A stretch of 33,573 nucleotides of DNA from Desulfobacteraceae bacterium (lineage in GTDB: Bacteria > Desulfobacterota > Desulfobacteria > Desulfobacterales > ETH-SRB1). The stretch is taken from the NCBI GenBank assembly GCA_014237365.1, contig JABZFQ010000340.1:1-33573 (forward strand). Reading direction: 5' to 3'. Made by a program: the position numbers and the translations under genes. The notes beneath the pieces were generated by a model. That model saw only the letters and a list, made by a program, of their open reading frames with translations, made no database searches and was not told the DNA's origin. Below, piece after piece: positions 25,313 to 33,510 of this stretch (its first letter is position 1; the number at the start of each line of letters is the position of its first letter).

Positions 25313-26073
25313 CGAATCTTAATCCCCAATCCTTGTCCAGCTCAGCGCCGAGCCTGCTTCTCCGGAGTGCAATCCGCAATTGTAATGCAGGATTTACCCT
25401 GATTGAAGTGCTCATCGCCACCATGATTCTTAGTGCTCTGGTATATCTTGCTACACTATCTTATTCTATGTTTTTGACCGTATGGGAGAAAAAAAGATTA
25501 ACAGACACAAGCGCAATCAATGACTATCGTTCCCATATCCTGGTAAGATCGGCTCTGGAGTCTATATACGACTATTATGTTACCGACCCGGCTAATGAAA
25601 AAGTCGGCCGTTATTACCCCTTTTTCAAGGGTAAGAGGGACATGCTTGAGTTTGTGACGCTTTCTTCGGTTTTCAGCAAAGGATTTCCGGCCATAGCTCG
25701 CCTGAAGCTGGAACGGCAAGATATGGCCGCTGGAGAGCATTGCAATGTCATTTACCAGGAGGCGCCACTTGATCAAATATACATAAAGTACGCTGACGTC
25801 AAGCCGGAGTATAGCCATACCATAATTGTATACACAGAGGTAAAAAAAATCAATATCAGATACTATGGAGAGTGGGAGACCAGATGGATTCCGGAACGGG
25901 ATAACTTTGATACAGTGTACAGGTGGCAGGATACCTTCCATGGAGAAAAGAGAAATACCATTCCCGAGATAATAGAACTGACGATTAGCACGGAGGCGGC
26001 AGAGACCACACTCCTTTTTCCGGTCATAGCAAACAATGTATATAAGAGAGCCTTTTTTCACCATGCGCTGTGA
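25300..26073 (+). CDS. gspJ: Type II secretion minor pseudopilin GspJ-like
   Basis: 257 residues. The prepilin site NAG before FTLIEVLIATMILSALVYLATLSYSMF is clear, and the soluble domain is about the expected size for GspJ (IPEIIELTIST ... LFPVI near the end). The leader from ATG 25300 is about 30 residues, long for a pseudopilin and containing a Ser/Leu-rich stretch. A non-ATG start closer to the cleavage site (for example the in-frame TTG for Leu12) is possible. It overlaps gspI at the start and gspK at the end. Confidence 0.85.
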   Translation: MVQLTNLNPQSLSSSAPSLLLRSAIRNCNAGFTLIEVLIATMILSALVYLATLSYSMFLTVWEKKRLTDTSAINDYRSHILVRSALESIYDYYVTDPANEKVGRYYPFFKGKRDMLEFVTLSSVFSKGFPAIARLKLERQDMAAGEHCNVIYQEAPLDQIYIKYADVKPEYSHTIIVYTEVKKINIRYYGEWETRWIPERDNFDTVYRWQDTFHGEKRNTIPEIIELTISTEAAETTLLFPVIANNVYKRAFFHHAL

Positions 26074-26956
26074 GGAAAAGGGGTATGCCCTGCCAATGGT
26101 TATAGTGATAGCACTGATAATCAGCGTTATTACAATGAGCATCGCCTTTTCAGTGCGGGAAAAAACAGCCGTGGCGCAGGAGTTGATGGACCGCAGCAGC
26201 GCCTTACTTAAATCCTATTCTGCCTACAATGGAGCGCTTTATAACATTCTTACTTCTACATTTACGCCCACAGGGATAAAATTTCAGCAAGAAGATGGGA
26301 GTGAATTAGTCTGGAACCTTTATGGTGAGCCCATAGAATTTGCAGAAGGCATAATGGTTAAGTTCAGGGATGGCGCAGGTATGCTTTCACCGCTGTTTCA
26401 TTCGGAATATCTGAGAAAATTCATGGAATATACGTGTGAAGATTCAAAAAAGACAAACCTCTTTGTAGATACATTAGCCGACTGGCAGGACATAGATGAC
26501 TTCAAACGGTTAAATGGGGCTGAATCCTACGATTACAAAATGACAGGTTATAGTTATGCCCCCCGCAATTTTTATATCCAGCTCTCCCACGAAGTCTTGC
26601 TGTTAAAGGGCTTTGATGCCGAAATCTTTGAGGAAATCAAGGATGACATTGTTTATTGGGGAGGCGGCAACATAAATTATCTCACAATGAGCAAAAAGCT
26701 GCTTGGGGCTTTATTGAAAAATGATCCTCTTGTGGACAGGATCCTCCGGATAAGAAAACAAGGAAAACTTACCGGAAGGATATTCAGAGAGTTGACCGGC
26801 ATCCCGGAGACGGAAGAAAATATCTACGCGCCATCCGGTTGGATCAAGGTTGAGATAACCGCTAAGGTGGGAAAAGCCGTAGACAGGATCGAAGCCATTC
26901 TTGTAAAGATGCAGTCGAGAAAAAGGCCGTATATGGTAACAGAATGGAAAAGATAA
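26063..26956 (+). CDS. gspK: Type II secretion minor pseudopilin GspK-like
   Basis: Largest minor pseudopilin, capping the tip. 297 residues with leader MRCEEKG and a YALPMVIVIALIISVITMSIAF helix. It lacks the E+5 found in the other pseudopilins, which is normal for GspK because it sits at the top of the fibre. The middle has an ADWQDIDDFKRLNGAESYDY stretch matching the GspK D-W-x-D segment. The end has an Ig-like IKVEITAKVGKAVDRIEAIL typical of the family. ATG 26063 gives the correct short leader; ATG 26036 would add nine residues inside gspJ. Confidence 0.88.
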   Translation: MRCEEKGYALPMVIVIALIISVITMSIAFSVREKTAVAQELMDRSSALLKSYSAYNGALYNILTSTFTPTGIKFQQEDGSELVWNLYGEPIEFAEGIMVKFRDGAGMLSPLFHSEYLRKFMEYTCEDSKKTNLFVDTLADWQDIDDFKRLNGAESYDYKMTGYSYAPRNFYIQLSHEVLLLKGFDAEIFEEIKDDIVYWGGGNINYLTMSKKLLGALLKNDPLVDRILRIRKQGKLTGRIFRELTGIPETEENIYAPSGWIKVEITAKVGKAVDRIEAILVKMQSRKRPYMVTEWKR

Positions 26957-28086
26957 TGACACATAGGAAACTGCTTGCCAAAGTCTTATTTAAAAAAATC
27001 CTCTATCTGGGTGAGAAGAATTATCTCATCCACAGGGACGGAAAGATTGAAGAAATAGGTACCGACTATAGCGGAAAAGTTCGCTTGATCGTTCTGGGCA
27101 AAAAGTACTATTTTGAGACCTTAACGACGTTTCCGTTTTCCAATATAAAGGACATCAGGGCTGCTATAAAAATGGATATTCCAGCTTTTTCGCCTTTTAA
27201 AACAGATAGATTTTTTATAAGAAAAATAGCAGATAGAGATGAAAGCACGAGGGTAAATCTGTGGTTCATAGATGAAAAAGTTTACGAGAGATCGCGCGAC
27301 CTGGCGCCTTTTTTTCTAATCCCGGAAACAGCTCTATTCTCTTTTCTGGATGAGATTCGGCCGAGGGTTTGTGCTATTGACCTCAAAGACGGGGAAAGTC
27401 TTTTCGTCTATATCGGGCAATACGGAGCTGTTAAGAGCATGACTTCAAGGCACAATAGATCAAATCTCTTGAATTTTAGAAGGACTGTTGGAGCAAAGGC
27501 TCAAGATTGTCCGGCCAAAAATATTAAGGGGATTGAGGAATATCTTGCGCTCTTTCCGGCCATACTTTATGGTATGCCCCTGAAAAGCTTATTGGGTTTT
27601 ACAAATCCGGATTCTTTTTCTTTAAATGTTAATAAAAAGCAATTAAAGATGGGTATGGCCACGGCAGCGTTCTTATTTCTTTTGTACACGGCATTGTCGG
27701 GTTTATTACCTTATTACGCGGATAAGAGTCTGGAAGAAGAGGATAAGACGCTTTCCCTAAGTCTTTCGGGGCTGTTGAAAAAGCAGGAGATGGTCGATAC
27801 TTACCATAAAAAACAAAAAAAATTGGCTGAAAGAATTAATAGCTATGTTTATAAGCTTTCTCTCATAAACTTACTCAATACGATCTTGCCGGAAGAAACC
27901 ACGATCAGGCAACTTACAGTTTCAGGGAATATGGTGGAGATAAGAGGGACCGTCCCAAAGGCTTCCGAGCTTCTTGGCGCCTTGTCTCAAGAAAAGGGAA
28001 TCAAAAAGGCCAGGTTCACGTCTCCCTTGAGAGAAGACAAAAAGACCGGTATGGAAATTTTTACATTAATGCTTGTGTATGAATAA
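26956..28086 (+). CDS. gspL: Type II secretion platform protein GspL-like
   Basis: Single-pass inner-membrane protein linking the GspE ATPase to the periplasmic GspM. 376 residues: an N-terminal cytoplasmic actin-like region (about 1-225, TFPFSNIKDIRAAIKMDIPAFSP resembling the PilM/GspL fold), a membrane helix (about 233-255), a coiled coil, and a periplasmic ferredoxin-like PilN/GspL domain (about 300-376, TIRQLTVSGNMVEIRGTVP). Start may be ATG 26956, overlapping the gspK stop as TAATG, or ATG 26944. The sequence is divergent, and the L call relies on domain order and neighbours. Its TAA stop is the TAA at the outer end of MITE remnant A6. Confidence 0.83.
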   Translation: MTHRKLLAKVLFKKILYLGEKNYLIHRDGKIEEIGTDYSGKVRLIVLGKKYYFETLTTFPFSNIKDIRAAIKMDIPAFSPFKTDRFFIRKIADRDESTRVNLWFIDEKVYERSRDLAPFFLIPETALFSFLDEIRPRVCAIDLKDGESLFVYIGQYGAVKSMTSRHNRSNLLNFRRTVGAKAQDCPAKNIKGIEEYLALFPAILYGMPLKSLLGFTNPDSFSLNVNKKQLKMGMATAAFLFLLYTALSGLLPYYADKSLEEEDKTLSLSLSGLLKKQEMVDTYHKKQKKLAERINSYVYKLSLINLLNTILPEETTIRQLTVSGNMVEIRGTVPKASELLGALSQEKGIKKARFTSPLREDKKTGMEIFTLMLVYE

Positions 28087-28112
28087 GGAACGTGGACGAA
28101 TTAACTTCCACA
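28084..28112. mobile_element. MITE remnant, copy A6 (single end)
   Basis: TAAGGAACGTGGACGAATTA followed by ACTTCCACA matches one terminal arm of the A-family element in the AATTAA variant, i.e. the same orientation as A1 and A5. The rest of the element is absent, so it is a solo end. It fills the gap between gspL and gspM and provides the gspL stop codon. Confidence 0.8.
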
Positions 28113-28116
28113 GGAA
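28112..28116 (+). promoter_or_regulatory. Shine-Dalgarno that sets the gspM start
   Basis: AGGAA ends 5 bases before ATG 28122. The frame is also open from GTG 28092 inside the MITE remnant, but the only purine block ahead of that GTG (AGGAA, 28086-28090) is 1 base away, too close. ATG 28122 is therefore preferred. Confidence 0.7.
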
Positions 28117-28121
28117 CAAGA

Positions 28122-28667
28122 ATGCTTGACAAAATATCATGGCGGGTAAAGGCTGGGTTGGCAGTAACCCTCTGTCTCGTTTTGGCCAAATTTGTTTTGG
28201 TTCCCCTGTATGAGTGGCAGGATGAGACGATACAAAGGATCAATGTCTTTCAAAAGGCTGTGACTCAAAAGAAAGCCATGGTCGGCGATGAAAGCAGGCT
28301 AAATGCCGTGTTGCAAAAGGCAGAATTTTCCTTTAAAGAGATTGCGAAATTTTATTATCAGGATTTTTCAGATACACAATCCTTACAGCTTATGTTACAA
28401 AAAGAAATGGAGCGGCTTTCGGCATCCTGCGGGGTAAAAATAAAAAGTAGCGATTGGCTGTATTCTTCGGAGGGTTATATTGTGCAGGCCCCGATCAAAA
28501 TAAGATGCGAAGCTGCGCCGTATCAGATAATAAAGTTCATACATGCCGTTGAAAATGGCAAGCGCTTCTTTTCTGTGGACAGGTTAAAGATAACCTCACG
28601 CGCCAAATCTTCCACCTTGATTGCAGAGCTTGATGTATCCGCATACGGGATAAAGGAGCAAAGTTGA
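28122..28667 (+). CDS. gspM: Type II secretion platform protein GspM-like
   Basis: Bitopic inner-membrane protein that pairs with GspL. 181 residues: a short cytoplasmic N-terminus, one membrane helix (about 9-29, VKAGLAVTLCLVLAKFVLVPLYEW), a coiled coil (about 30-95) and a ferredoxin-like PilO/GspM domain with YQIIKFIHAVENGKRFFSVDRLKI. Size and layout fit GspM/PilO. An upstream GTG (28092) would add ten residues encoded by a transposon end; I reject it on the ribosome site. If used, it would be a rare case of a mobile-element end contributing a protein N-terminus. Confidence 0.84.
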   Translation: MLDKISWRVKAGLAVTLCLVLAKFVLVPLYEWQDETIQRINVFQKAVTQKKAMVGDESRLNAVLQKAEFSFKEIAKFYYQDFSDTQSLQLMLQKEMERLSASCGVKIKSSDWLYSSEGYIVQAPIKIRCEAAPYQIIKFIHAVENGKRFFSVDRLKITSRAKSSTLIAELDVSAYGIKEQS

Positions 28668-28671
28668 AATT

Positions 28672-29163
28672 GTGACCAGAAAGTTTTTCTTGTTCTTAAA
28701 TCTGCTATTGATAGCTGTTTTTGCCTATAGATTGTTAGCCTTATATGCTGAAATCAAATACAGGAATACAAAGGGACAAAACAGTGTGGATTATAGTTTG
28801 GTTGACATCAAAAGACCTCCCTTGAAAATAAGAGAGGAATATCGTAATATTTTCGGTCTAAAACTATCTGAAATTGCTAAAGAAAACTCTAAGCCTGATT
28901 CCGGTAACCGCGCGCTGAACGAGCTGGTTTCAGGAGATGAAGTCGTACGGGTTATAGGGATTTTCATATCAAAAGATATAAGATACGCGGTAATTTCGCT
29001 AAGTCACAAAAAGAAAAAACACAAAAAGGAAGTGAAAAAGGTAATCGTTGGAGACAAGATTAAGGACTTTTCTGTTATTTCCATTCTGCCTGGATCTATC
29101 AGCCTGGCAGATGCTGCATCAAACAAAATAGATCTAAGGATATTTGTAACGGTTAACGGTTAA
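28672..29163 (+). CDS. gspC: Type II secretion GspC-like inner-membrane protein, without a PDZ domain
   Basis: 163 residues from GTG 28672, with a GGAG block about 13 bases upstream. One membrane helix (about 5-25, FLFLNLLLIAVFAYRLLALYAEI), a linker, and a homology-region-like domain (about 85-160: EVVRVIGIFISKDIRYAVISL ... KVIVGDKIKDFSVISILPGSISL) that in GspC contacts the secretin N0 domain. Classic GspC proteins are about 270-310 residues and carry a C-terminal PDZ domain or coiled coil; neither is present here. Position directly before gspD supports the call. The last codons (VTVNG) and the TAA stop are written by the first arm of the palindromic element at 29146. Confidence 0.8.
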   Translation: MTRKFFLFLNLLLIAVFAYRLLALYAEIKYRNTKGQNSVDYSLVDIKRPPLKIREEYRNIFGLKLSEIAKENSKPDSGNRALNELVSGDEVVRVIGIFISKDIRYAVISLSHKKKKHKKEVKKVIVGDKIKDFSVISILPGSISLADAASNKIDLRIFVTVNG

Positions 29164-29414
29164 CGGTTCACAGTTAACGGTTGTTTGAAACATAAAGGCG
29201 AAAGGCCTTGATGCTAAGAGCCTATTTCAGTAGGCGACTAAGCGCGACCCAAAAGGCCTGTTGGAAGGGCACGAACCATGTGTACATGGCCTACTGAAAT
29301 AGGCTCTAAACTGAGAACTCAAGTTTATATTGCATGTGAAGTTAAAATATTTTCTAAGAAAATTCAAAAAAATAAAAAACCGTGAACCGTAAACTGATAA
29401 CCGTGAACGGTTAC
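29146..29414. repeat. Palindromic element with GGTTAACGGTTCAC arms
   Basis: Arms of 37 bases at 29146-29182 and 29378-29414 are inverted repeats with seven mismatches, built of iterated (A/C)ACGGTT units. The 5' arm overlaps the end of gspC and contains its stop codon. The interior holds a separate perfect 19-bp inverted repeat. The region 29164-29501 has no gene; besides this element it contains only the short leader of gspD. The motif recurs upstream of galE (11093-11145). It is probably a repetitive palindromic element, possibly mobile. Confidence 0.65.
29217..29307. repeat. Nested perfect 19-bp inverted repeat
   Basis: AGAGCCTATTTCAGTAGGC (29217-29235) is exactly inverted at 29289-29307 across a 53-base loop that contains GGCCTGTTGG and ACCATGTGTACATGG, the last itself a small hairpin. 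It could be an independent insertion inside the larger palindromic element, or the stem of a structured RNA. I recognise no RNA family. Confidence 0.65.
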
Positions 29415-29501
29415 CCATAAAGGTTGTTTTGACCCTATCTCATGTTTATATTGTTCTATTTTGGCTACACTCAAACCATTTTGACCTGTGGAGTTGGCTT
29501 G

Positions 29502-31619
29502 ATGAAAGATTTTAACCACTCAACTGCTCGACTGAAACCTTTTCTATTCCTGCTCATTTGTTTACTGCTGGTCTCATGCGCACACAAGCAGCCGCCTCTT
29601 GCAGAACGTCTGATGGTGAGGATGCAGTCCTCCCTGTATTCCAGGGCAGGCGAAATGCCGGCAACGCGGGAAGAGGAGACGTCTCAGGAGCAACGGCCGG
29701 AAAAAGAGCCTGTTCAGGAATTCATACCTATAAAACAGTATGCCACGCCCGAAATAAGGATCTTTGTTGAAAAGCTCCCGTTCAGTAAAACCAGGGAGAT
29801 CAGTGTAGCGGTGGACGAAATGCCGCTGCCGGATTTTATTCACTATATATTTTCAGACATATTTTATGTAAACTATGTTGTGGACAGCAAGGTAAAAAAA
29901 TCAAAGCAACGGATTACCTTGAATCTCAATCAAAAAATAAGCGAGTACCAGTTGTTCGGCATAGTTATGGATGTGATGAAACAGCATCAGCTCTCGGTCT
30001 ATGTCAAGAAAGATGTCTATTATATATGGCAGGACTCCAAAATCAGGGACATTGCTATAGGCATAGGCGCAACAATTAATGACATTCCGCTTACGGTTGG
30101 GGAAATCCGGCAGATTATTCCGATAAAATATGCTGACGTTCAGAACTTATTTGAATTTTTGCCAAGGGATAAAAGCATAAAGGTTATCCCTGCCATCATA
30201 GAAAATATGCTTGTGGTTACAGGGACCAGAGAGCAGATAGAGCAGATTATAAATATTGTAAACGCGCTGGACAGACCTGCCATGAGAGGACGGTTTGCAG
30301 GCATGCTTTGTCTGAAATACTGGAGCCCTTCAGACATGGCTGTGAAGCTTAAGGAGATATTGACCCAGGAGGGTATCCCCGTAACAGAACAGCCGGGCCG
30401 AAAGGGTGTTTATATCAACAAACTTGAGCGATGGGGGACTATCCTGTTTTTTGCTGCTGAAAAAGAGTGGCTGCAAAGGATAAAATACTGGGTCAATGTA
30501 CTTGATATCCCCCTTGACAAGGATGAAAGCCGGTATTTTTTGTATTTCCCGGAAAACTCCAAGGCCTCAGAACTGGGTGAGTCCCTTGAAAAAATACTTG
30601 GTATTTCAAAATCAGATAGCGCTATAAAAGCAGGTTCCGAAATAGTCAAGGCTGCAAAAAAAGAGGCCAAAAACCAGAAAGCAGTATTGAGCAAAAAGGA
30701 TATTTCAAAAAATATTGCCATGCTAGCCGGTGATGTCAGGATTGCGGTGGATGGAAACCGCAATGGCCTTATTATCTACGCAACCCCGAAAAAATATAAA
30801 GCTCTGGAATCACTGCTCAAAAAGCTTGATATCATGCCGGTGCAGGTACTGATTGAGGCATCTGTTGCAGAGGTGACTCTTACAGATACTCTGCAGTACG
30901 GGCTGGAGTGGTTTTTGAAAAATACTGATCAAAGCCAGACCGGCATTCTTCGGACTTTAGGTGGTCTTGGACTTGGAAGCGGGGGCTTAGATGCTTCTCT
31001 TATAACCGATTCTGAGAAATTTCAAATGCTTATAAATGCCATGGCCCAGGAGGGCATGGTGAAAATCCTGTCGAGTCCAAGGATTACAGTGAGAGATGGC
31101 AAAAGCGCCTCTATTATAGTCGGCACCGAGGTGCCGGTCATAACCAGCGAGGCCACCTCCCCTGATATACAAGCCGAAGGCACCTCCGGTATAATCAGAT
31201 CAGTGCAGTATCGGAGCACCGGAATATCGCTGCAGGTAACGCCTTCGGTGCATGCAAAGGGGATTGTCACCCTTGAGATAACTCAAGAGGTGAGCGAGGC
31301 CCAATCCAATACCATCTCAGATATCAGCTCCCCCATCATCCTGAACAGAACCATTAGCACCGAGGTGGTGGCTGCGGACGGTCAGACCGTATTGCTGGGC
31401 GGACTTATCAAAGAAAATAAGAGCGAGACCGTCACCAAAATCCCATTTTTGGGCAGTATTCCGATTTTAGGGTACCTGTTCAAAACCACCAGCAAGGGGT
31501 TTGATCGTACCGAGCTTGTGATTATGATTACGCCTCATATCATAAGAAACACCCAGCAGATTGATGAGATGAGGGACGCCATCTTTGAAAGCTTTGAGCA
31601 TATAGGGGCGGAGAATTGA
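29502..31619 (+). CDS. gspD: Type II secretion outer-membrane secretin GspD (lipoprotein)
   Basis: Forms the outer-membrane channel through which T2SS substrates leave. 705 residues from ATG 29502, with GGAG 9 bases upstream. The signal peptide ends in the lipobox LLVSC, so the N-terminus is lipidated. After a charged linker comes an N0 domain (AVDEMPLPDFIHYIFSDIFYVNYVVD), N1-N3 repeats, and the C-terminal secretin domain. That domain has LIEASVAEVTLTDTLQYGLEW, VKILSSPRITVRDGKSASI, VEITQEVSEAQ-like LEITQEVSEAQ, and LGGLIKENKSETVTKIPFLG ... LGYLFK before VIMITPHII. ATG 29442 would put 20 residues before the signal peptide and is rejected. It is last in the operon, separated from gspC by the 29146 element. 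Confidence 0.93.
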   Translation: MKDFNHSTARLKPFLFLLICLLLVSCAHKQPPLAERLMVRMQSSLYSRAGEMPATREEETSQEQRPEKEPVQEFIPIKQYATPEIRIFVEKLPFSKTREISVAVDEMPLPDFIHYIFSDIFYVNYVVDSKVKKSKQRITLNLNQKISEYQLFGIVMDVMKQHQLSVYVKKDVYYIWQDSKIRDIAIGIGATINDIPLTVGEIRQIIPIKYADVQNLFEFLPRDKSIKVIPAIIENMLVVTGTREQIEQIINIVNALDRPAMRGRFAGMLCLKYWSPSDMAVKLKEILTQEGIPVTEQPGRKGVYINKLERWGTILFFAAEKEWLQRIKYWVNVLDIPLDKDESRYFLYFPENSKASELGESLEKILGISKSDSAIKAGSEIVKAAKKEAKNQKAVLSKKDISKNIAMLAGDVRIAVDGNRNGLIIYATPKKYKALESLLKKLDIMPVQVLIEASVAEVTLTDTLQYGLEWFLKNTDQSQTGILRTLGGLGLGSGGLDASLITDSEKFQMLINAMAQEGMVKILSSPRITVRDGKSASIIVGTEVPVITSEATSPDIQAEGTSGIIRSVQYRSTGISLQVTPSVHAKGIVTLEITQEVSEAQSNTISDISSPIILNRTISTEVVAADGQTVLLGGLIKENKSETVTKIPFLGSIPILGYLFKTTSKGFDRTELVIMITPHIIRNTQQIDEMRDAIFESFEHIGAEN

Positions 31620-31919
31620 AGGATGTTTGTAGTGCCTGTAGTCATAACCCATTGAATATTGGCATATTTTTTTAAAGTGCGAAAATCGGGTTAGGTTAAA
31701 AGTTAATGACTATGTCCAATCTTGATAAATATCCAGGAAATGACATAATGACTTTACATCCGACTGAAATTATAATAACCATTCCATTTTTTAGACAAAT
31801 CCGCATGGGTTTTCTCTGTAACTCAAGGGGCGGAGCTATGTAAAATAATGTGACAAAAAGCCAAAGTATTGCCTGATATCTCTGCTGGCTTTGTGCGAGG
31901 AAAAACAGGAAATGAATTT
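31620..31919. other. Intergenic region, no gene seen
   Basis: 300 bases after gspD without a convincing ORF, strong terminator or repeat-family member. A weak AT-rich dyad followed by a T-run (near 31651-31676) and a candidate promoter are the only signals. AGGA at about 31907-31910 serves the next gene. Confidence 0.5.
31722..31749 (+). promoter_or_regulatory. Candidate sigma-70 promoter for the DUF1703 gene
   Basis: TTGATA (31722-31727) and CATAAT (31744-31749), each one base from consensus, with a 16-base spacer, lie 171 bases before the gene start. Such matches occur by chance in AT-rich DNA, so this is tentative. Confidence 0.25.
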
Positions 31920-33461
31920 ATGAAAAACCTTCCAATAGGGATCCAGACATTTCGTGATATCGTGCAAAACGATTATCTTTACGTAGACAAGACAGAGAAA
32001 ATATTTGATCTGGTGAAAAATCCAAAGGGCGTATATTTTCTTGCAAGACCAAGAAGATTCGGAAAAAGTCTTTTAATTTCCATATTAAATGAAATATTTG
32101 AAGGAAACAAGAATCTTTTTAAAGGGTTGTGGATATATGAAGCGGATTATACGTGGGAAAAATATCCTGTTGTAAGAATTGATTTTAGCAAAAAAAAGGC
32201 GGAAAATAAGGATGGACTAAAGGCTTTTATCCTGAATCAATTAAAAAATATAGGTAATAAATACGGGATCTCGTTAGACCATGATCAATATGATGAGGCG
32301 TTTGATGAACTTTTGATCAAACTGGGTGAAATCAATAAAGTTGTTGTCCTGATTGATGAATACGATAAACTGATCATTGATAATATTGAAAACAAAAATC
32401 TTGCTGTTGAATTTAGGGAGATATTAAAGGGTTTTTATACTATTATCAAAGCATGTGATGAACATATCAGATTTATTCTTTTAACAGGAGTAAGCAAATT
32501 TTCCAAGGCAGGAGTTTTCAGCGGGTTGAACAATCTGGAAGACATTTCCATGGATGCCCGACATTCCTCACTTCTCGGAATAACCAGGCAGGAGATGGAA
32601 AGCTGTTTTAAAGAGTATATAGAACTTTTTGCAAAATCTGAAGTCATTAAGAAATCAGAACTGATTAAAAAAATAATTTTTTGGTACAATGGTTTTTGCT
32701 TTAGCGGAAGCTGTGAAAAGGTTTTTAATCCCTTTTCAGCGCTTCTTTTATTCCAAAAGCTTAATTTTGGAAACTACTGGTTTGAGAGCGCGACTCCAAG
32801 TTTTCTGATAAAACTGATTAAGAAAAAAAACTTTGATTTAAAGAGATTAGACGGAGTCAAGGTAAGTGAATCCGCATTTAGTTCATACGAGATAGAAAAT
32901 CTGAAGATAATGCCCATACTCTTTCAAACCGGCTATCTGACGATCACAGGATATAATAAAGAAAGGATGGAATATACCCTGGCATATCCGAATTTTGAGG
33001 TAAAAAACTCAATGACCGAATGTTTGGCTGAAGTATATTCTTTTGTGGAAAGAGAACTGGTTCACGGTTATGCATGGAAACTGATTGATGCGTTAAGAGA
33101 TCATGATTATGAGTTATTTTTTGATACCTTGCGGGTCTTTTTTGCCAATATTCCATACGACCTTCATATAGAGAGGGAAAAATACTATCAAACGGTTTTT
33201 TATCTGATATTTTCTCTTATCGGCTTGAAGGTAGAAGCGGAAGTAAGAACAAACAAAGGCCGGATAGATGCGGTTATCATGGACAAAGATGTGCATGTAT
33301 TTGAGTTTAAATTCGAGAAAGATAAGGATAAAGCCTTGAGTCAGATTAAGGGAAAAAGGTATTTTGAGAAATATCAGAACGCAGGAAAGGACGTTTATCT
33401 TTTTGGCGTTGAGTTTAAGGACAGGAATGTGGGGGAATGGGTAGTTGAAAAGATAAATTGA
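31920..33461 (+). CDS. AAA-ATPase-like / PD-(D/E)XK nuclease-fold protein (DUF1703 type)
   Basis: 513 residues. N-terminal AAA-ATPase-like domain opening LPIGIQTFRDIVQNDYLYVDKTEKI, with the P-loop variant ARPRRFGKS (R43-S50) and Walker B VVLIDEYDKLI (D146, E147). The C-terminal PD-(D/E)XK-like domain has GRIDAVI (D450) and VFEFKF (E462, K464), i.e. the D...ExK nuclease pattern. This family is widespread, often in many genomic copies; its biological role is unresolved, with suggestions of mobile or defence functions. Start ATG 31920 has AGGA 9 bases upstream; the frame extends back to 31869 without a ribosome site. It is unrelated to secretion and probably a separate accessory gene. Confidence 0.88.
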   Translation: MKNLPIGIQTFRDIVQNDYLYVDKTEKIFDLVKNPKGVYFLARPRRFGKSLLISILNEIFEGNKNLFKGLWIYEADYTWEKYPVVRIDFSKKKAENKDGLKAFILNQLKNIGNKYGISLDHDQYDEAFDELLIKLGEINKVVVLIDEYDKLIIDNIENKNLAVEFREILKGFYTIIKACDEHIRFILLTGVSKFSKAGVFSGLNNLEDISMDARHSSLLGITRQEMESCFKEYIELFAKSEVIKKSELIKKIIFWYNGFCFSGSCEKVFNPFSALLLFQKLNFGNYWFESATPSFLIKLIKKKNFDLKRLDGVKVSESAFSSYEIENLKIMPILFQTGYLTITGYNKERMEYTLAYPNFEVKNSMTECLAEVYSFVERELVHGYAWKLIDALRDHDYELFFDTLRVFFANIPYDLHIEREKYYQTVFYLIFSLIGLKVEAEVRTNKGRIDAVIMDKDVHVFEFKFEKDKDKALSQIKGKRYFEKYQNAGKDVYLFGVEFKDRNVGEWVVEKIN

Positions 33462-33494
33462 GTGTAACCAAAATAGAACAAAGTTATTGATTTT

Positions 33495-33510
33495 CGGGGA
33501 TGGTTCCCCG
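33495..33510. other. Short hairpin after the last gene
   Basis: CGGGGA (33495-33500) pairs with TCCCCG (33505-33510) around a 4-base loop, 34 bases after the stop. There is no T-run on either strand next to it, so terminator function is doubtful. The rest of 33462-33573 shows nothing I can call. Confidence 0.35.

Noticed and set aside
29184-29340. Riboswitch or structured RNA such as a c-di-GMP-sensing GEMM element between gspC and gspD (AAAGGCGAAAGGCC).
   Set aside because: The conserved core of that class cannot be followed beyond a few bases; the region is better explained by nested inverted repeats.
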